In this document: piece by piece, positions 1 through 7,225 of the stretch
How positions within the stretch are numbered: the stretch's first letter is position 1
Layout of the letters: each line of letters begins with the position of its first letter
Assembly: GCF_000309385.1 (NCBI RefSeq)
Contig: NZ_JH976537.1
Span: 5,441,018-5,505,017, forward strand
Direction: 5' to 3'
DNA length: 64,000 nt
DNA from: Nodosilinea nodulosa PCC 7104
GTDB lineage: Bacteria > Cyanobacteriota > Cyanobacteriia > Phormidesmidales > Phormidesmidaceae
Notes under the pieces: generated by a model
Told to the model about the DNA's origin: nothing
Databases searched by the model: none
What the model saw: the letters and a program-made list of their open reading frames with translations, nothing else
Program-made: the position numbers and the translations under genes

Positions 1-95
1 ACGTTCCCAGGATAATGGTTCCACCGAAATAGCTACAGCCGTAGGACCAGGTGTGGCCCCGCTGTACCGAACGACGCTTACCCCAAGAATGCACC

Positions 96-992
96 ATGAG
101 CCCTAGGCAAATATGGCGGCTGCTAACGGCGGCTTTTCAACAGTGGAATCGGGATAAGGCCTCGCGGCTGGCCGCTGCGCTGGCCTACTACACGCTTTTT
201 TCCCTGGCGCCGCTGCTGATTCTGGTAATTGCGATCGCCAGTCTCTTTTTCGATAGCGCCACCGTGCGCGAGCAGCTGATGGGGCAGGTGGAATCTTTAG
301 TTGGCGGCACCAGCGCCGACTTTGTGCGCACGGTGCTCGACAATGCCAATCGCCCCGGCGGCGACTCCGGCTGGGTGGCCTCCATTATCAGCCTGATTCT
401 GCTGGTGGTGGGGGCTACGGGGGTGCTAACCCAGCTCCAGCTCTCGCTCAACACGATCTGGAATGTGGAAGTGCGCCCCGATGTCGGCATTATGGACCTG
501 GTGCGCAAGCGGCTGCTATCGCTGGGCATGATTTTGGTGATTGGTTTTTTGCTGCTAGTCTCCCTGGTGGTGAGCTCGGTAATTGCGGGCCTGTCTAACT
601 ATCTGCACACCCTGGCGCCGGGGCTAGATTCCCTGGTTCAGCTACTCAATTTTGTGGTCTCCTTTGGCATTACCACCGTACTGTTTGCGCTGATCTTTAA
701 GTACCTACCCGATGTCCTAATCACCTGGGGCGATGTCTGGTTTGGGGCCGCAACCACCGCAATTTTGTTTTCCCTGGGCAAATTTTTGATAGGCCTCTAT
801 TTGGGCCACAGCAGCTTTGGCTCCTCCTACGGGGCCGCCGGTTCGGTGATTATTTTGCTGGTGTGGATTTTTTACTCGGCCCAGATTTTGTTTTTTGGCG
901 CCGAGGTGACTCAGATCTACGGTCGCCGGTTTGGGTCGCAGATTCAGCCCAACAAGTATGCCGTCAGCCAGGATGCTGACCCTCTGCCGTAG
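96..992 (+). CDS. YihY/BrkB family inner-membrane protein
   Basis: The protein has 298 residues and is strongly hydrophobic with about six membrane segments. The N-terminal signature (an AALAYYTLFSLAPLL stretch near residues 25-40) and the C-terminal helix before a short polar tail are typical of the YihY/BrkB family, formerly misannotated as ribonuclease BN. Family members are integral membrane proteins of uncertain, possibly transport, function. I chose the ATG at 96 because the family alignment begins there; an upstream ATG at 51 would add 15 residues of non-conserved sequence. The gene stands alone; a dispersed repeat follows it. Family assignment is firm, function is not. Confidence 0.9.
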   Translation: MSPRQIWRLLTAAFQQWNRDKASRLAAALAYYTLFSLAPLLILVIAIASLFFDSATVREQLMGQVESLVGGTSADFVRTVLDNANRPGGDSGWVASIISLILLVVGATGVLTQLQLSLNTIWNVEVRPDVGIMDLVRKRLLSLGMILVIGFLLLVSLVVSSVIAGLSNYLHTLAPGLDSLVQLLNFVVSFGITTVLFALIFKYLPDVLITWGDVWFGAATTAILFSLGKFLIGLYLGHSSFGSSYGAAGSVIILLVWIFYSAQILFFGAEVTQIYGRRFGSQIQPNKYAVSQDADPLP

Positions 993-1010
993 GAGGCTGC
1001 GGTATGGGTT

Positions 1011-1063
1011 TATTGACTGTTGCGATCGCTGGGGGCAGGGGGGCAGGGGGGCCAGGGAGCCAG
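1011..1063 (+). repeat. Weak copy of the GACTATT/GGGAGC dispersed repeat
   Basis: A stretch beginning TATTGACTGTTGCGATCGC and continuing with G-rich GGGGGCAGG units and GGGAGCCAG resembles the better copies at 4308, 6821, 24605 and 60967. It is the most diverged of the five, so membership in the family is tentative. Confidence 0.4.
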
Positions 1064-1072
1064 ACTAACTCT

Positions 1073-1150
1073 GTAGGTTGGGTTGGAGCGCCAGCGGAAC
1101 CCAACAAAGGCTTGCTGCGGTTGGGTTTCACTTCGTTGTACTCAACCTAC
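1073..1150. repeat. GTAGGTTGGG-type palindromic dispersed repeat
   Basis: The element opens with GTAGGTTGGGTTGGAG and closes with CAACCTAC, giving short terminal inverted repeats, with internal copies of AACCCAACA and TTGGGTTTC. The same motifs recur at 12702-12803 and, in part, near 8970-9030. Elements of this look are widespread small dispersed repeats in cyanobacteria. No coding function is apparent. Confidence 0.7.
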
Positions 1151-1218
1151 ACGAACCCTAATTTTTAAGTCCGACGCTGCACTAAATACCGATCGCGTTC
1201 TCTACCCCCCCAAGACCC

Positions 1219-1404
1219 ATGCCCTGGAGCTACAGCGACTACCCCGCCTCGATGAAAAACCTCACCACCGAGGTGCGCCACAAGGCTATCGATATTGCCA
1301 ACGCCCTGCTGGAGGAGGGCTACGAGGAGGGGCGGGCGATCGCGATCGCCACCGCCCAGGCCGAGAAATGGGCCGAAAACCGCGACAAACCCGCCAAGCA
1401 GTGA
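1219..1404 (+). CDS. Small conserved hypothetical protein (61 aa)
   Basis: This 61-residue protein starts MPWSYSDYPASMKNL and is highly charged, with an EEGYEEGRAIAIATAQAEKW core. Short proteins of this pattern (an MPW start, SMKNL, then a conserved helical EEGYEEGRAI segment) are common in many bacteria, and I recognise the family by eye but cannot give it a trustworthy name or function. It is likely cytosolic and all-helical. The stop codon abuts a perfect 11-bp hairpin, which supports it being a real monocistronic gene. The ATG at 1219 follows a C-rich tract with no clear ribosome binding site. Confidence 0.75.
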   Translation: MPWSYSDYPASMKNLTTEVRHKAIDIANALLEEGYEEGRAIAIATAQAEKWAENRDKPAKQ

Positions 1405-1435
1405 CCCCCGCGCTAATGGATAGCGCGGGGGCTTT
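1405..1435 (+). terminator. Intrinsic terminator after the 61-aa gene
   Basis: CCCCCGCGCTA (1405-1415) pairs perfectly with TAGCGCGGGGG (1421-1431) around a five-base loop and is followed by CTTTG. The stem starts at the base after the stop codon. The T tract is short, so efficiency is uncertain. Confidence 0.7.
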
Positions 1436-1518
1436 GTCGGCTCTGCTTTTGGGAAAATGCCGACTTTAATGCCAGTCGGCAATCGTTGGAAAGCTCCGCC
1501 CTGGGGGAAGCTCTGCCC

Positions 1519-2295
1519 CTAGCCCAGCAGCTTGCGCAGGTAGTAGTCCACATCAAAGGGGCCACCTTTAACGGTAGATACCCGGCCGTTGCCGTTGCCC
1601 TTGTGGTGGTCTAGCTGGGCCACCATCTCTTTAAATCGGCGCGGGTCGCCCTCGGAGGGCGCGCTGTGGTGGTCCTGAGCGTGGTACCGCTTGGCCATGA
1701 TAAACCGCCAGTCGGGCTTGCCCGTCCAGCCCAGCTTGCGCTCGTAGTACTCTCGCCCATAGCGGGGGGTGGCCAGGGCGGCGGGGCGGGGGTCCTGGCG
1801 GCGGCGCTGGTAGGGCACAATGTCGTCGCCAAAGTTGCGCAAATACTCTTCGCTGTCGAGCAGCGCATCGACAAAGCCGTGAAAGCCGAGGGTTGAGGTT
1901 TTCACAGACCAGGCAATCTCTTCATCCTGGTTGAACGGTTGGCGGCCCAGCAGGCGCACAAAGCAGACATGCACCAGCCGGTAGCAGTTGTTGGTAGACA
2001 CCACTAGCTCGTAGAAGCGGGGCGACTTGGCCAGCCCCCGAATAAAGTCTCGCACCGATATGGCGCGATCGCGCAGCAGCGACTCCAGGCTTTTGTCGCG
2101 GTTGAACTGAAGAATTTCGTTCTCGCTAAACACCTGCCGATAGGCCGACCAGATAATCGCGTCGATCTCGTCGGCATCGCTGTTGCTCAGCAGTCGATGC
2201 ACATCCCTGGCGCTCTCGTTGAGGTGGTTGACGCCAAAGTCTCGGACCCGATTGTTTTGGGTCGTGGGCCGGTAGGCAAACAGAGGTAAAGCCAT
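1519..2295 (-). CDS. cpcG: Phycobilisome rod-core linker, CpcG type
   Basis: The 258-residue protein begins MALPLFAYRPTTQNNRV, as CpcG rod-core linkers do, and carries the PBS linker domain at about residues 35-165 (IIWSAYRQVFSENE, VRDFIRGLAKS, the LLGRQPFNQDEEIAWS segment) followed by the diagnostic VPYQRRRQ. The basic C-terminal part (PRYGREYYERKLG, DWRFIMAKRY) matches the core-binding extension. There is no C-terminal hydrophobic segment, so it is CpcG-like, not the membrane-anchored CpcL type. In the family, this linker attaches phycocyanin rods to the allophycocyanin core. It lies 85 bases downstream of the rhodopsin gene on the same strand and is probably co-transcribed. No other phycobilisome gene is in the window, so whether it is the main CpcG or a specialised paralogue is open. 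Confidence 0.92.
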   Translation of the reverse strand: MALPLFAYRPTTQNNRVRDFGVNHLNESARDVHRLLSNSDADEIDAIIWSAYRQVFSENEILQFNRDKSLESLLRDRAISVRDFIRGLAKSPRFYELVVSTNNCYRLVHVCFVRLLGRQPFNQDEEIAWSVKTSTLGFHGFVDALLDSEEYLRNFGDDIVPYQRRRQDPRPAALATPRYGREYYERKLGWTGKPDWRFIMAKRYHAQDHHSAPSEGDPRRFKEMVAQLDHHKGNGNGRVSTVKGGPFDVDYYLRKLLG

Positions 2296-2380
2296 AGTTT
2301 TTCTCGCTTAGGGAACAAAGGGGCAAATGCCAGCGGCACATGCCCTGGAAAAGTTGATGCCACGGACGCAACAATTTGGC

Positions 2381-3130
2381 CTAGCGGTAGTTGCCAACGC
2401 CGCTGCCGCTGTTGGGCACCGAGCTGAGCTGCCCCATGCGCTGAAGGGTTTCGCGATCGCGCAGCAGCAAAAATCCGTAGAATACCTTGGCCGTAATATC
2501 GAGCAGCATAATCAGCAGCGATTCCACCCCAGTGCCGTAGAGCCCCACGCCCTTTTGGCCTAGAATCCACACGATGGGGTAGGCCCAAAAGTAAATCGAA
2601 AAGACGGTAAACACCAGGTTGAACAGATTTTTGACATCGTAGTGCTGGCGCATCGCCGAGGTGCGCACGGCCCCCAGCAAAATCACAAAAATGGCCACCT
2701 CAAACATACAGCTGACGATGTACCAGACATAGCGTTCTGGGGCAAAGGAGAACGCCGCAATTGCGCCGGTAATAATCATCAAAACGTCGGACATAATGAT
2801 GCCTGCAATCATGGTGCCCCGCACCTTCGACAGGCGGCAAATACTAAATAAAATTAGTGGGGTTGTAACGATCCAGTCGCAGTAGCGAGCCCAGTAGATG
2901 TGGCGCACTCCCTCCGCCGCCAGGTCGGTATTTTGCAGCGTAATTTCTCCCTGCCCCATGGCCATGGCCAGGTAGGCGCAGGCCGCTACCGTCGTCACCG
3001 TAAAGTGAACAATGTAAAACTCCTCCCAGCTCTGGCGTTTGGCATTCCAGGCGCCCAGGCCAAAGACAATAGAGCCGAACGCCAAAATGCCGCAGCCGAC
3101 CCAAAACGAAACTTGTGAAAGTAAATTCAT
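2381..3130 (-). CDS. Microbial (type 1) rhodopsin, probable outward proton pump
   Basis: This is a 249-residue seven-helix rhodopsin. Helix C reads RYCDWIVTTPLILFS: by position R82, D85, T89 and S96 align with the bacteriorhodopsin residues of the same numbers, giving a D-T-S motif. Helix G has LLDITAKVFYGF, where K215 is the retinal Schiff-base lysine and D211 the second counterion; E203 matches the proton-release glutamate. Helix F keeps WAYPIVW. The Asp counterion predicts proton pumping; Ser at the donor position occurs in some cyanobacterial rhodopsins, including Anabaena sensory rhodopsin, but that protein lacks the helix-G Asp. The overall look (NAKRQSWE near the N terminus) fits the cyanobacterial ion-pumping group. 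Position 137, equivalent to bacteriorhodopsin W138, is Tyr, so an open carotenoid-antenna window is not expected. GGGAGA lies 16 bases upstream of the ATG. No retinal-forming oxygenase is in the window. Confidence 0.95.
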   Translation of the reverse strand: MNLLSQVSFWVGCGILAFGSIVFGLGAWNAKRQSWEEFYIVHFTVTTVAACAYLAMAMGQGEITLQNTDLAAEGVRHIYWARYCDWIVTTPLILFSICRLSKVRGTMIAGIIMSDVLMIITGAIAAFSFAPERYVWYIVSCMFEVAIFVILLGAVRTSAMRQHYDVKNLFNLVFTVFSIYFWAYPIVWILGQKGVGLYGTGVESLLIMLLDITAKVFYGFLLLRDRETLQRMGQLSSVPNSGSGVGNYR

Positions 3131-3326
3131 GCCCTTAAATTCTCCCGGCTTAGGTTATTTCGGGTTTCAATCTAAGCCACAAATCTAAACGGCTCATCTA
3201 ACCTGAGCCAGGTCGTTGAGTCTTTCTGGCGACTAAAAAATATTTCACTCTTATTTTATTTTGCGCCAGCTTATTGACCAGGAAAAATTATTTTCTTGAT
3301 CTAGTTTTTCTATATTAATTTATATT

Positions 3327-3354
3327 AATCTATGAAATTTAATCTATGAAATTT
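3327..3354. repeat. 14-bp tandem direct repeat in divergent control region
   Basis: AATCTATGAAATTT occurs twice head to tail (3327-3340 and 3341-3354) without mismatch. It lies between two divergent operons and could be a regulator site for either; that role is inference. Confidence 0.75.
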
Positions 3355-3418
3355 ACTGCGGCTTGAAAAGTCTCTCTCAGGGTATAGCCAATTTTTCATG
3401 ATGATTTTATTTCCTTGA

Positions 3419-3440
3419 TTAAGAGTCATTTAAGAATGAT
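3419..3440 (+). promoter_or_regulatory. 11-bp direct repeat, candidate OmpR-type operator
   Basis: TTAAGAGTCAT (3419-3429) is followed directly by TTAAGAATGAT (3430-3440), nine of eleven positions identical. Eleven-base direct repeats are the usual target geometry of OmpR/PhoB-family regulators such as the RppA encoded about 115 bases downstream, so autoregulation is plausible but unproved. Confidence 0.5.
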
Positions 3441-3556
3441 TTGGCTTGGCTTTTTGCTGCGATCATTTTGTCTGCGCCCCGCCTCCACCCGCCGCAAGCA
3501 AAAGAGTAAATTCGGTATATTGTGCTAAAGAACCTACAGCGACCCCACAATATTCC

Positions 3557-4285
3557 ATGCGACTGCTGCTAGTTGAAGATGAGCCCGATTTAGGGGCAGC
3601 TCTAAAACAGGTTTTGCGCCATGAGGCCTACGTGGTGGACTGGTTTTTAGACGCCAGTCAGGCCTGGAACTATCTGCAAGCCGAAGGGGCTACCTACACC
3701 CTGGCCGTGATTGACTGGATGCTGCCCGGCATGTCGGGGCTGGAGCTGTGTCGGCGGTTTCGCAGCCTTGAGGGCAACACCCAGGCTCCATCGCCCTACC
3801 AGTCGGTGCCGATTTTGATGCTGACCGCCCGCTCCGACCTGTTCGACAAAGTGATTGGCCTCGATGCCGGGGCCGATGACTATTTGACCAAGCCCTTTGG
3901 CATGCCGGAACTGCTGGCGCGGCTGCGGGCTCTACGGCGGCGATCGCCGCAGTTTCAGCCGCGCCAGCTGCGGGTGGGTGGGCTCACCCTCAACTACGGC
4001 ACCCACAGCGCTTCGGTCGCAGGCTCCAATGGTGCCTCCCAAACCGTTGCCCTCACTATCAAAGAATTTCAGCTGCTGGAATATTTCATGCGGCACCCCA
4101 GCCAGATCGTGACCCGCGATCAGCTTTTGGGCCAGGTGTGGGATATGGGCTCAGACCGGGGCAGTAACGTAGTGGCGGCGCAAATGCGGCTGCTGCGGCG
4201 CAAACTCAGCGAAATCGAACAGGCCCATCTGGTTGAGACCGTCTACGGGGTGGGATACCGCTTTAACAGTGTCGCCTCCGCCTAG
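3557..4285 (+). CDS. rppA: RppA-like OmpR-family response regulator
   Basis: The 242-residue protein has an N-terminal receiver (VEDEP acidic pocket, phospho-acceptor D53 in VIDWMLPG, K112 in LTKPFG) and a C-terminal winged helix (about residues 140-240, with VVAAQMRLLRRKL and YGVGYRF). It closely resembles cyanobacterial RppA, a regulator named for control of photosynthesis and photopigment genes and related to the nickel-responsive NrsR. I took the ATG at 3557 because MRLLLVEDEPDLG is the family start; the open frame extends upstream to 3446 without conservation. It is paired with the kinase gene at 4536, across a gap holding a dispersed repeat. It diverges from the rhodopsin-cpcG pair. Confidence 0.9.
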   Translation: MRLLLVEDEPDLGAALKQVLRHEAYVVDWFLDASQAWNYLQAEGATYTLAVIDWMLPGMSGLELCRRFRSLEGNTQAPSPYQSVPILMLTARSDLFDKVIGLDAGADDYLTKPFGMPELLARLRALRRRSPQFQPRQLRVGGLTLNYGTHSASVAGSNGASQTVALTIKEFQLLEYFMRHPSQIVTRDQLLGQVWDMGSDRGSNVVAAQMRLLRRKLSEIEQAHLVETVYGVGYRFNSVASA

Positions 4286-4307
4286 TAGACTGCGGCGTAA
4301 GTATGGG

Positions 4308-4366
4308 GACTATTGCCAGTCGCGAGGGAGCGGGGGAGCGAGGGAGCCAAGCGAGCTGGAATAGTC
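4308..4366 (+). repeat. Dispersed palindromic repeat inside the rppA-rppB interval
   Basis: The element starts GACTATTGCCAGTCGC and ends CTGGAATAGTC, giving near-perfect terminal inverted repeats, with GGGAGC-type units between. A copy in the opposite orientation lies at 60967-61025 and shares GAGCCAAGCGAGCTGG-like sequence, and flanking similarity continues to CTTCGAGT beyond the inverted repeat. It separates response regulator from kinase. Confidence 0.75.
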
Positions 4367-4535
4367 GGCATATTTCCGTCTTCGAGTATTAGTGCCGTCT
4401 CCGCCCGGTGCCGCAGCCGATCGCGCCAGGCCCCGCCGTCATCCCCAGGCTCTAACCCCAGGGGGGATGACCGCAAACCGCAGCCGACTAGGCTAGGGGC
4501 AGCGACGTTTACACTGGCCCAGCCACATTCGGCCC

Positions 4536-5921
4536 ATGATCAAGTACAGCCCTCTGTTCCACCGCACCCGGCTCAAGCTGGCGGGCACCTATGCCGGGGT
4601 GATGGGCTGCCTGCTGGGGCTGTGCGGGCTGGGGCTGTACCAGGTGGTGGTGCACGATTATCGCGAAAGCATCGATCAGGGGCTGGAGTCCGTTGCCGGA
4701 GCGATTCGAGATGCCATTGAGCCCCACCTGGACCACACCGAGGCCTGGCAGCAGGTGTCCAGGCAGTTTTCCCTCACCCTGTGCACCCCAGAGCAGACCT
4801 GCGCCGTTGCCGCCAGCGACCTAGACCCGCTGGTTAAGGCGGCCAGCCCCGTCAACTACTATCTGCGGCTGCTCAACCTCCGCAACCGGCCGATCGCCCT
4901 GGGGGGCAGCAACCTGGAGCGCATTCCCCAGACTTCGGGGACGGTATATTTGCAAACCCTGACGAATTCCTCTGGCCTGCGTTTTCGGCAGATTTCCCTG
5001 CCGCTGAGCCACAACGGCTACCGCTGGGGCTACGTGCAGGTGGGGCGATCGCTAGTCGATTTTGACCACCATCTGCACAGTTTGCGGTGGTCGTTGCTGC
5101 TGGGCCTGCCCCTGGTGGTAGCCCTGATTGCCGGCTCTAGCTGGTGGCTGTCGGGGCTGGCCATGCGGCCCATGTACGCCTCCTATCGCCAGATGCAGCA
5201 GTTTACCTCCGACGCCGCCCACGAGTTTCGCACGCCGCTGACGGCAATGCGATCGACCATTGAGGCAGTGCAGCAAACCCATCTGCGCCAGGCCTGCTGC
5301 CCAAACCATCCCCTGGGAGAGGTGGCCAAGGTGCTGGAGGTGCTCCAGCGCCAGAGTATGCGGCTATCGCAACTGGTCAACGATCTGCTGCTACTGGCTA
5401 GCATTGAGCACAGAGAACCCATCGACTATTCCCAGCCCTGCGAGCTAGATGACATTATCCGCGACCTGATTGAAGAGCTGGCGTTTTTAGCGGTGCAGGC
5501 TCGGGTGAGTTTGACCCTGGCCCCGCCAGAGGGGAGCGAGGCCGGTTTAGCCGAGGGGGTGACGGTTCCCCTGAGGGTTTTGGGCCACGAAGATCAGCTC
5601 TATCGCCTGTTTTCTAATTTAATTATCAACGGCATTCAGGCAACTGCGCCGGGGGGGTACGTCACCGTGGCCCTCAGCCGCGTCGACCAGAGGGCGGTGG
5701 TTCAGATCAGCGATACCGGGGCTGGCATTGACCCCACGGATTTGCCCCACCTGTTTGATCGGTTTTATCGGGTTCACCAAGACCGATCGCGGGATACGGG
5801 CGGATCTGGCCTGGGCCTGGCGATCGCCCGCGCGATCGTGCAGGCCCACCAGGGCAGCATTCAGGTGCGCAGCACCCCCGGCCAGGGCAGCCAGTTTATC
5901 GTGCGCTTGCCCATCGACTGA
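4536..5921 (+). CDS. rppB: RppB-like sensor histidine kinase
   Basis: The 461-residue kinase has a membrane segment at about 14-38, an extracytoplasmic sensor region of roughly 145 residues, and a second segment at about 184-208. It then has the phosphoacceptor H229 in DAAHEFRTPLTAMRS, an N box (NLIINGIQA) and G boxes (DTGAGIDP, GGSGLGLAIA). The start MIKYSPLFHRTRLKLAGTYAGVMG matches RppB/NrsS-type kinases. The sensor domain carries cysteines (CTPEQTC) that could bind metal or report redox state; this is inference. Its partner is the RppA-like regulator upstream. What it senses cannot be read from sequence. Confidence 0.9.
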   Translation: MIKYSPLFHRTRLKLAGTYAGVMGCLLGLCGLGLYQVVVHDYRESIDQGLESVAGAIRDAIEPHLDHTEAWQQVSRQFSLTLCTPEQTCAVAASDLDPLVKAASPVNYYLRLLNLRNRPIALGGSNLERIPQTSGTVYLQTLTNSSGLRFRQISLPLSHNGYRWGYVQVGRSLVDFDHHLHSLRWSLLLGLPLVVALIAGSSWWLSGLAMRPMYASYRQMQQFTSDAAHEFRTPLTAMRSTIEAVQQTHLRQACCPNHPLGEVAKVLEVLQRQSMRLSQLVNDLLLLASIEHREPIDYSQPCELDDIIRDLIEELAFLAVQARVSLTLAPPEGSEAGLAEGVTVPLRVLGHEDQLYRLFSNLIINGIQATAPGGYVTVALSRVDQRAVVQISDTGAGIDPTDLPHLFDRFYRVHQDRSRDTGGSGLGLAIARAIVQAHQGSIQVRSTPGQGSQFIVRLPID

Positions 5922-6176
5922 ATTAGCTAAATTGAAAAAAGTAGCGCCCCAGGACCCAAAATGATATTCCTCATTTTTCTGAATCAAAAACGCCGCTCAA
6001 AAGGGGCTAAAGCAGATTTTCAGGGCAAAACCATCCACTGGCCACGATGAAATTTCCGTGAATTCTTGGCTCTGCCTATCAGCTATGGGCACCGTATTCC
6101 CCTGGCTAGAGGCGTATTTTTTGAGTTCTCTATACAGTGCGGTTAGCGTTATCTTGCCCCCAAAGAATTTAAAGTT

Positions 6177-6671
6177 ATGGAAAACATTCATCCGCTATTT
6201 GTACATTTTCCCATCGCGCTGCTGCTGACCGGCTTGCTGCTGGATGGCCTTGGCTTTGTGCTGAAGAAATCGGCGCTGTCTACGGCTGGCTGGTGGTGCT
6301 TTGGCCTGGGCGTTCTGTCGGCGGTGGTTACCGTGTTTACCGGCATGCAGGCGGAATCCACCGTCAGCCTCGGCCCAGAGGCCTCAGAGGTGCTGGAGAA
6401 ACACGAGCATTTTCAGCTCTACTCCACCGTCGCTTTGGTGGGGCTGCTCATCTGGCGCTGCATCCGGTGGCGGCTGGTGCCCCCCCTGGCCAGCGTTTAT
6501 TTTGTGGTCACCATTCTGGCCGTGGGAGCTATTGCCTGGGGTTCCCACTACGGCGGCATGCTGGTGTATGAGTATGGTGTCGGTACCGCTGTGCATCCCG
6601 AGCAGCCCCAGGGCGACACCCCAGAGCAGAGCGCTCTGCCGCCCGCCGCTGCCCCAGCGATCGCAGGATAG
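6177..6671 (+). CDS. DUF2231 membrane protein
   Basis: This 164-residue protein has four predicted membrane helices and starts MENIHPLFVHFPIALLLTG, the hallmark of DUF2231: an HPxxVHFPIA motif in helix 1 with two histidines that may bind haem or metal. A further conserved His follows helix 2 (EKHEHFQLYS). The C-terminal tail is Ala/Pro-rich and polar. The family is found in many bacteria as an uncharacterised, possibly redox-active membrane protein. The gene stands alone, 255 bases after rppB, with AAAGTT rather than a clear ribosome binding site before its ATG. Confidence 0.88.
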   Translation: MENIHPLFVHFPIALLLTGLLLDGLGFVLKKSALSTAGWWCFGLGVLSAVVTVFTGMQAESTVSLGPEASEVLEKHEHFQLYSTVALVGLLIWRCIRWRLVPPLASVYFVVTILAVGAIAWGSHYGGMLVYEYGVGTAVHPEQPQGDTPEQSALPPAAAPAIAG

Positions 6672-6730
6672 TACTCGAAGGCTGAAATGTATGGCTGTGG
6701 CCTGTTTGGTTAAAACATGTCTTCTATGAA

Positions 6731-6755
6731 CGTTTGAGCGTTTGAGCGTTTGAGC
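6731..6755. repeat. Octamer tandem repeat (CGTTTGAG x3)
   Basis: CGTTTGAG is repeated three times head to tail after ATGAA and is followed by CATTCATAGG, so the block also has weak inverted symmetry (TGAA ... TTCA). A related imperfect palindrome, AACGTTTGGGCGCTCAAGCGTT, lies near 25919-25940. No function is apparent. Confidence 0.65.
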
Positions 6756-6820
6756 ATTCATAGGGTTTTTGGATGTCTTAACCAACGTGGCTATGGCTAT
6801 ATTCAGCGTTTTGGCGCGCC

Positions 6821-6873
6821 TGGCTCCCTAGCCCCCCTGCCCCCTAGCCCGCAGAAATAGTCCCTAAACTTCA
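6821..6873 (-). repeat. Dispersed GACTATT/GGGAGC repeat, inverted copy
   Basis: On the minus strand it reads GAAGTTTAGGGACTATT, identical over these 17 bases to 24605-24621, then G-rich units and GCTAGGGAGCCA. The sequence ACTCGAAGGCTGAA just after the DUF2231 gene (6673) also occurs beside the copy at 60967, suggesting a longer ancestral element. Confidence 0.75.
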
Positions 6874-6891
6874 AACTTCCCTTCCGCCAAT

Positions 6892-7215
6892 CTAGACGGC
6901 GGAACTCTCCGGCGGCTGCGGCTTAGAGAGGGCCTGCAATTCCTCCCAGGAGTAGTGTCTGGGCAGCTCGACGGGTTTGGGGTCAGCGCCCAGGCCCAGG
7001 CTGGGCTGGGTTTCTTGCAGCAGTTCGGTGGTCAGGCTGGCGGCCTTGCTGCCGGCGATCGCTCCGGCGACGCCGCCTACCACCGCACCCAGATTGCCCT
7101 TTACCGATTTGCCCAGGGCGGCTCCGGCGATCGCGCCGCCCACCACTCCAACCTCCCTGGCGATCGGCTGGGAGGGAGCGGGCTGCTGGTTTGGGGTCTG
7201 GTTGGGGTCGGTCAT
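6892..7215 (-). CDS. Glycine-zipper hypothetical protein
   Basis: The 107-residue protein has a Gln/Pro-rich N terminus, then a Gly/Ala-rich hydrophobic stretch (about residues 22-60) with repeated GxxxG spacing (VGGAIAGAALG, AVVGGVAGAIAG). This glycine-zipper pattern packs membrane helices in small envelope proteins. The C-terminal half is polar and ends with a YSWEELQALSKPQ segment. It starts ten bases after the GMC oxidoreductase stop on the same strand and is probably co-transcribed with it. I do not recognise a specific function. Confidence 0.72.
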   Translation of the reverse strand: MTDPNQTPNQQPAPSQPIAREVGVVGGAIAGAALGKSVKGNLGAVVGGVAGAIAGSKAASLTTELLQETQPSLGLGADPKPVELPRHYSWEELQALSKPQPPESSAV

Positions 7216-7225
7216 GGGAGTCTCC

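Larger units (their letters stand above)
3131..3556. promoter_or_regulatory. AT-rich divergent control region between rhodopsin and rppA
   Basis: No gene is visible in these 426 bases. The region is much more AT-rich than its surroundings and must hold the promoters for the rhodopsin-linker pair (leftward) and rppA-rppB (rightward). It contains TATATTAAT twice (3311-3329), a 14-bp tandem repeat (3327-3354) and an 11-bp direct repeat (3419-3440), listed separately. Confidence 0.7.

Noticed and set aside
51..95. Upstream ATG extending the YihY/BrkB gene
   Set aside because: The extra 15 residues are not family-like and the conserved N terminus begins at the ATG at 96.
1011..1063. CRISPR-like G-rich repeats
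   Set aside because: Repeats of GGGGGCAGG are short, have no spacers of uniform length and no cas genes occur in the window.
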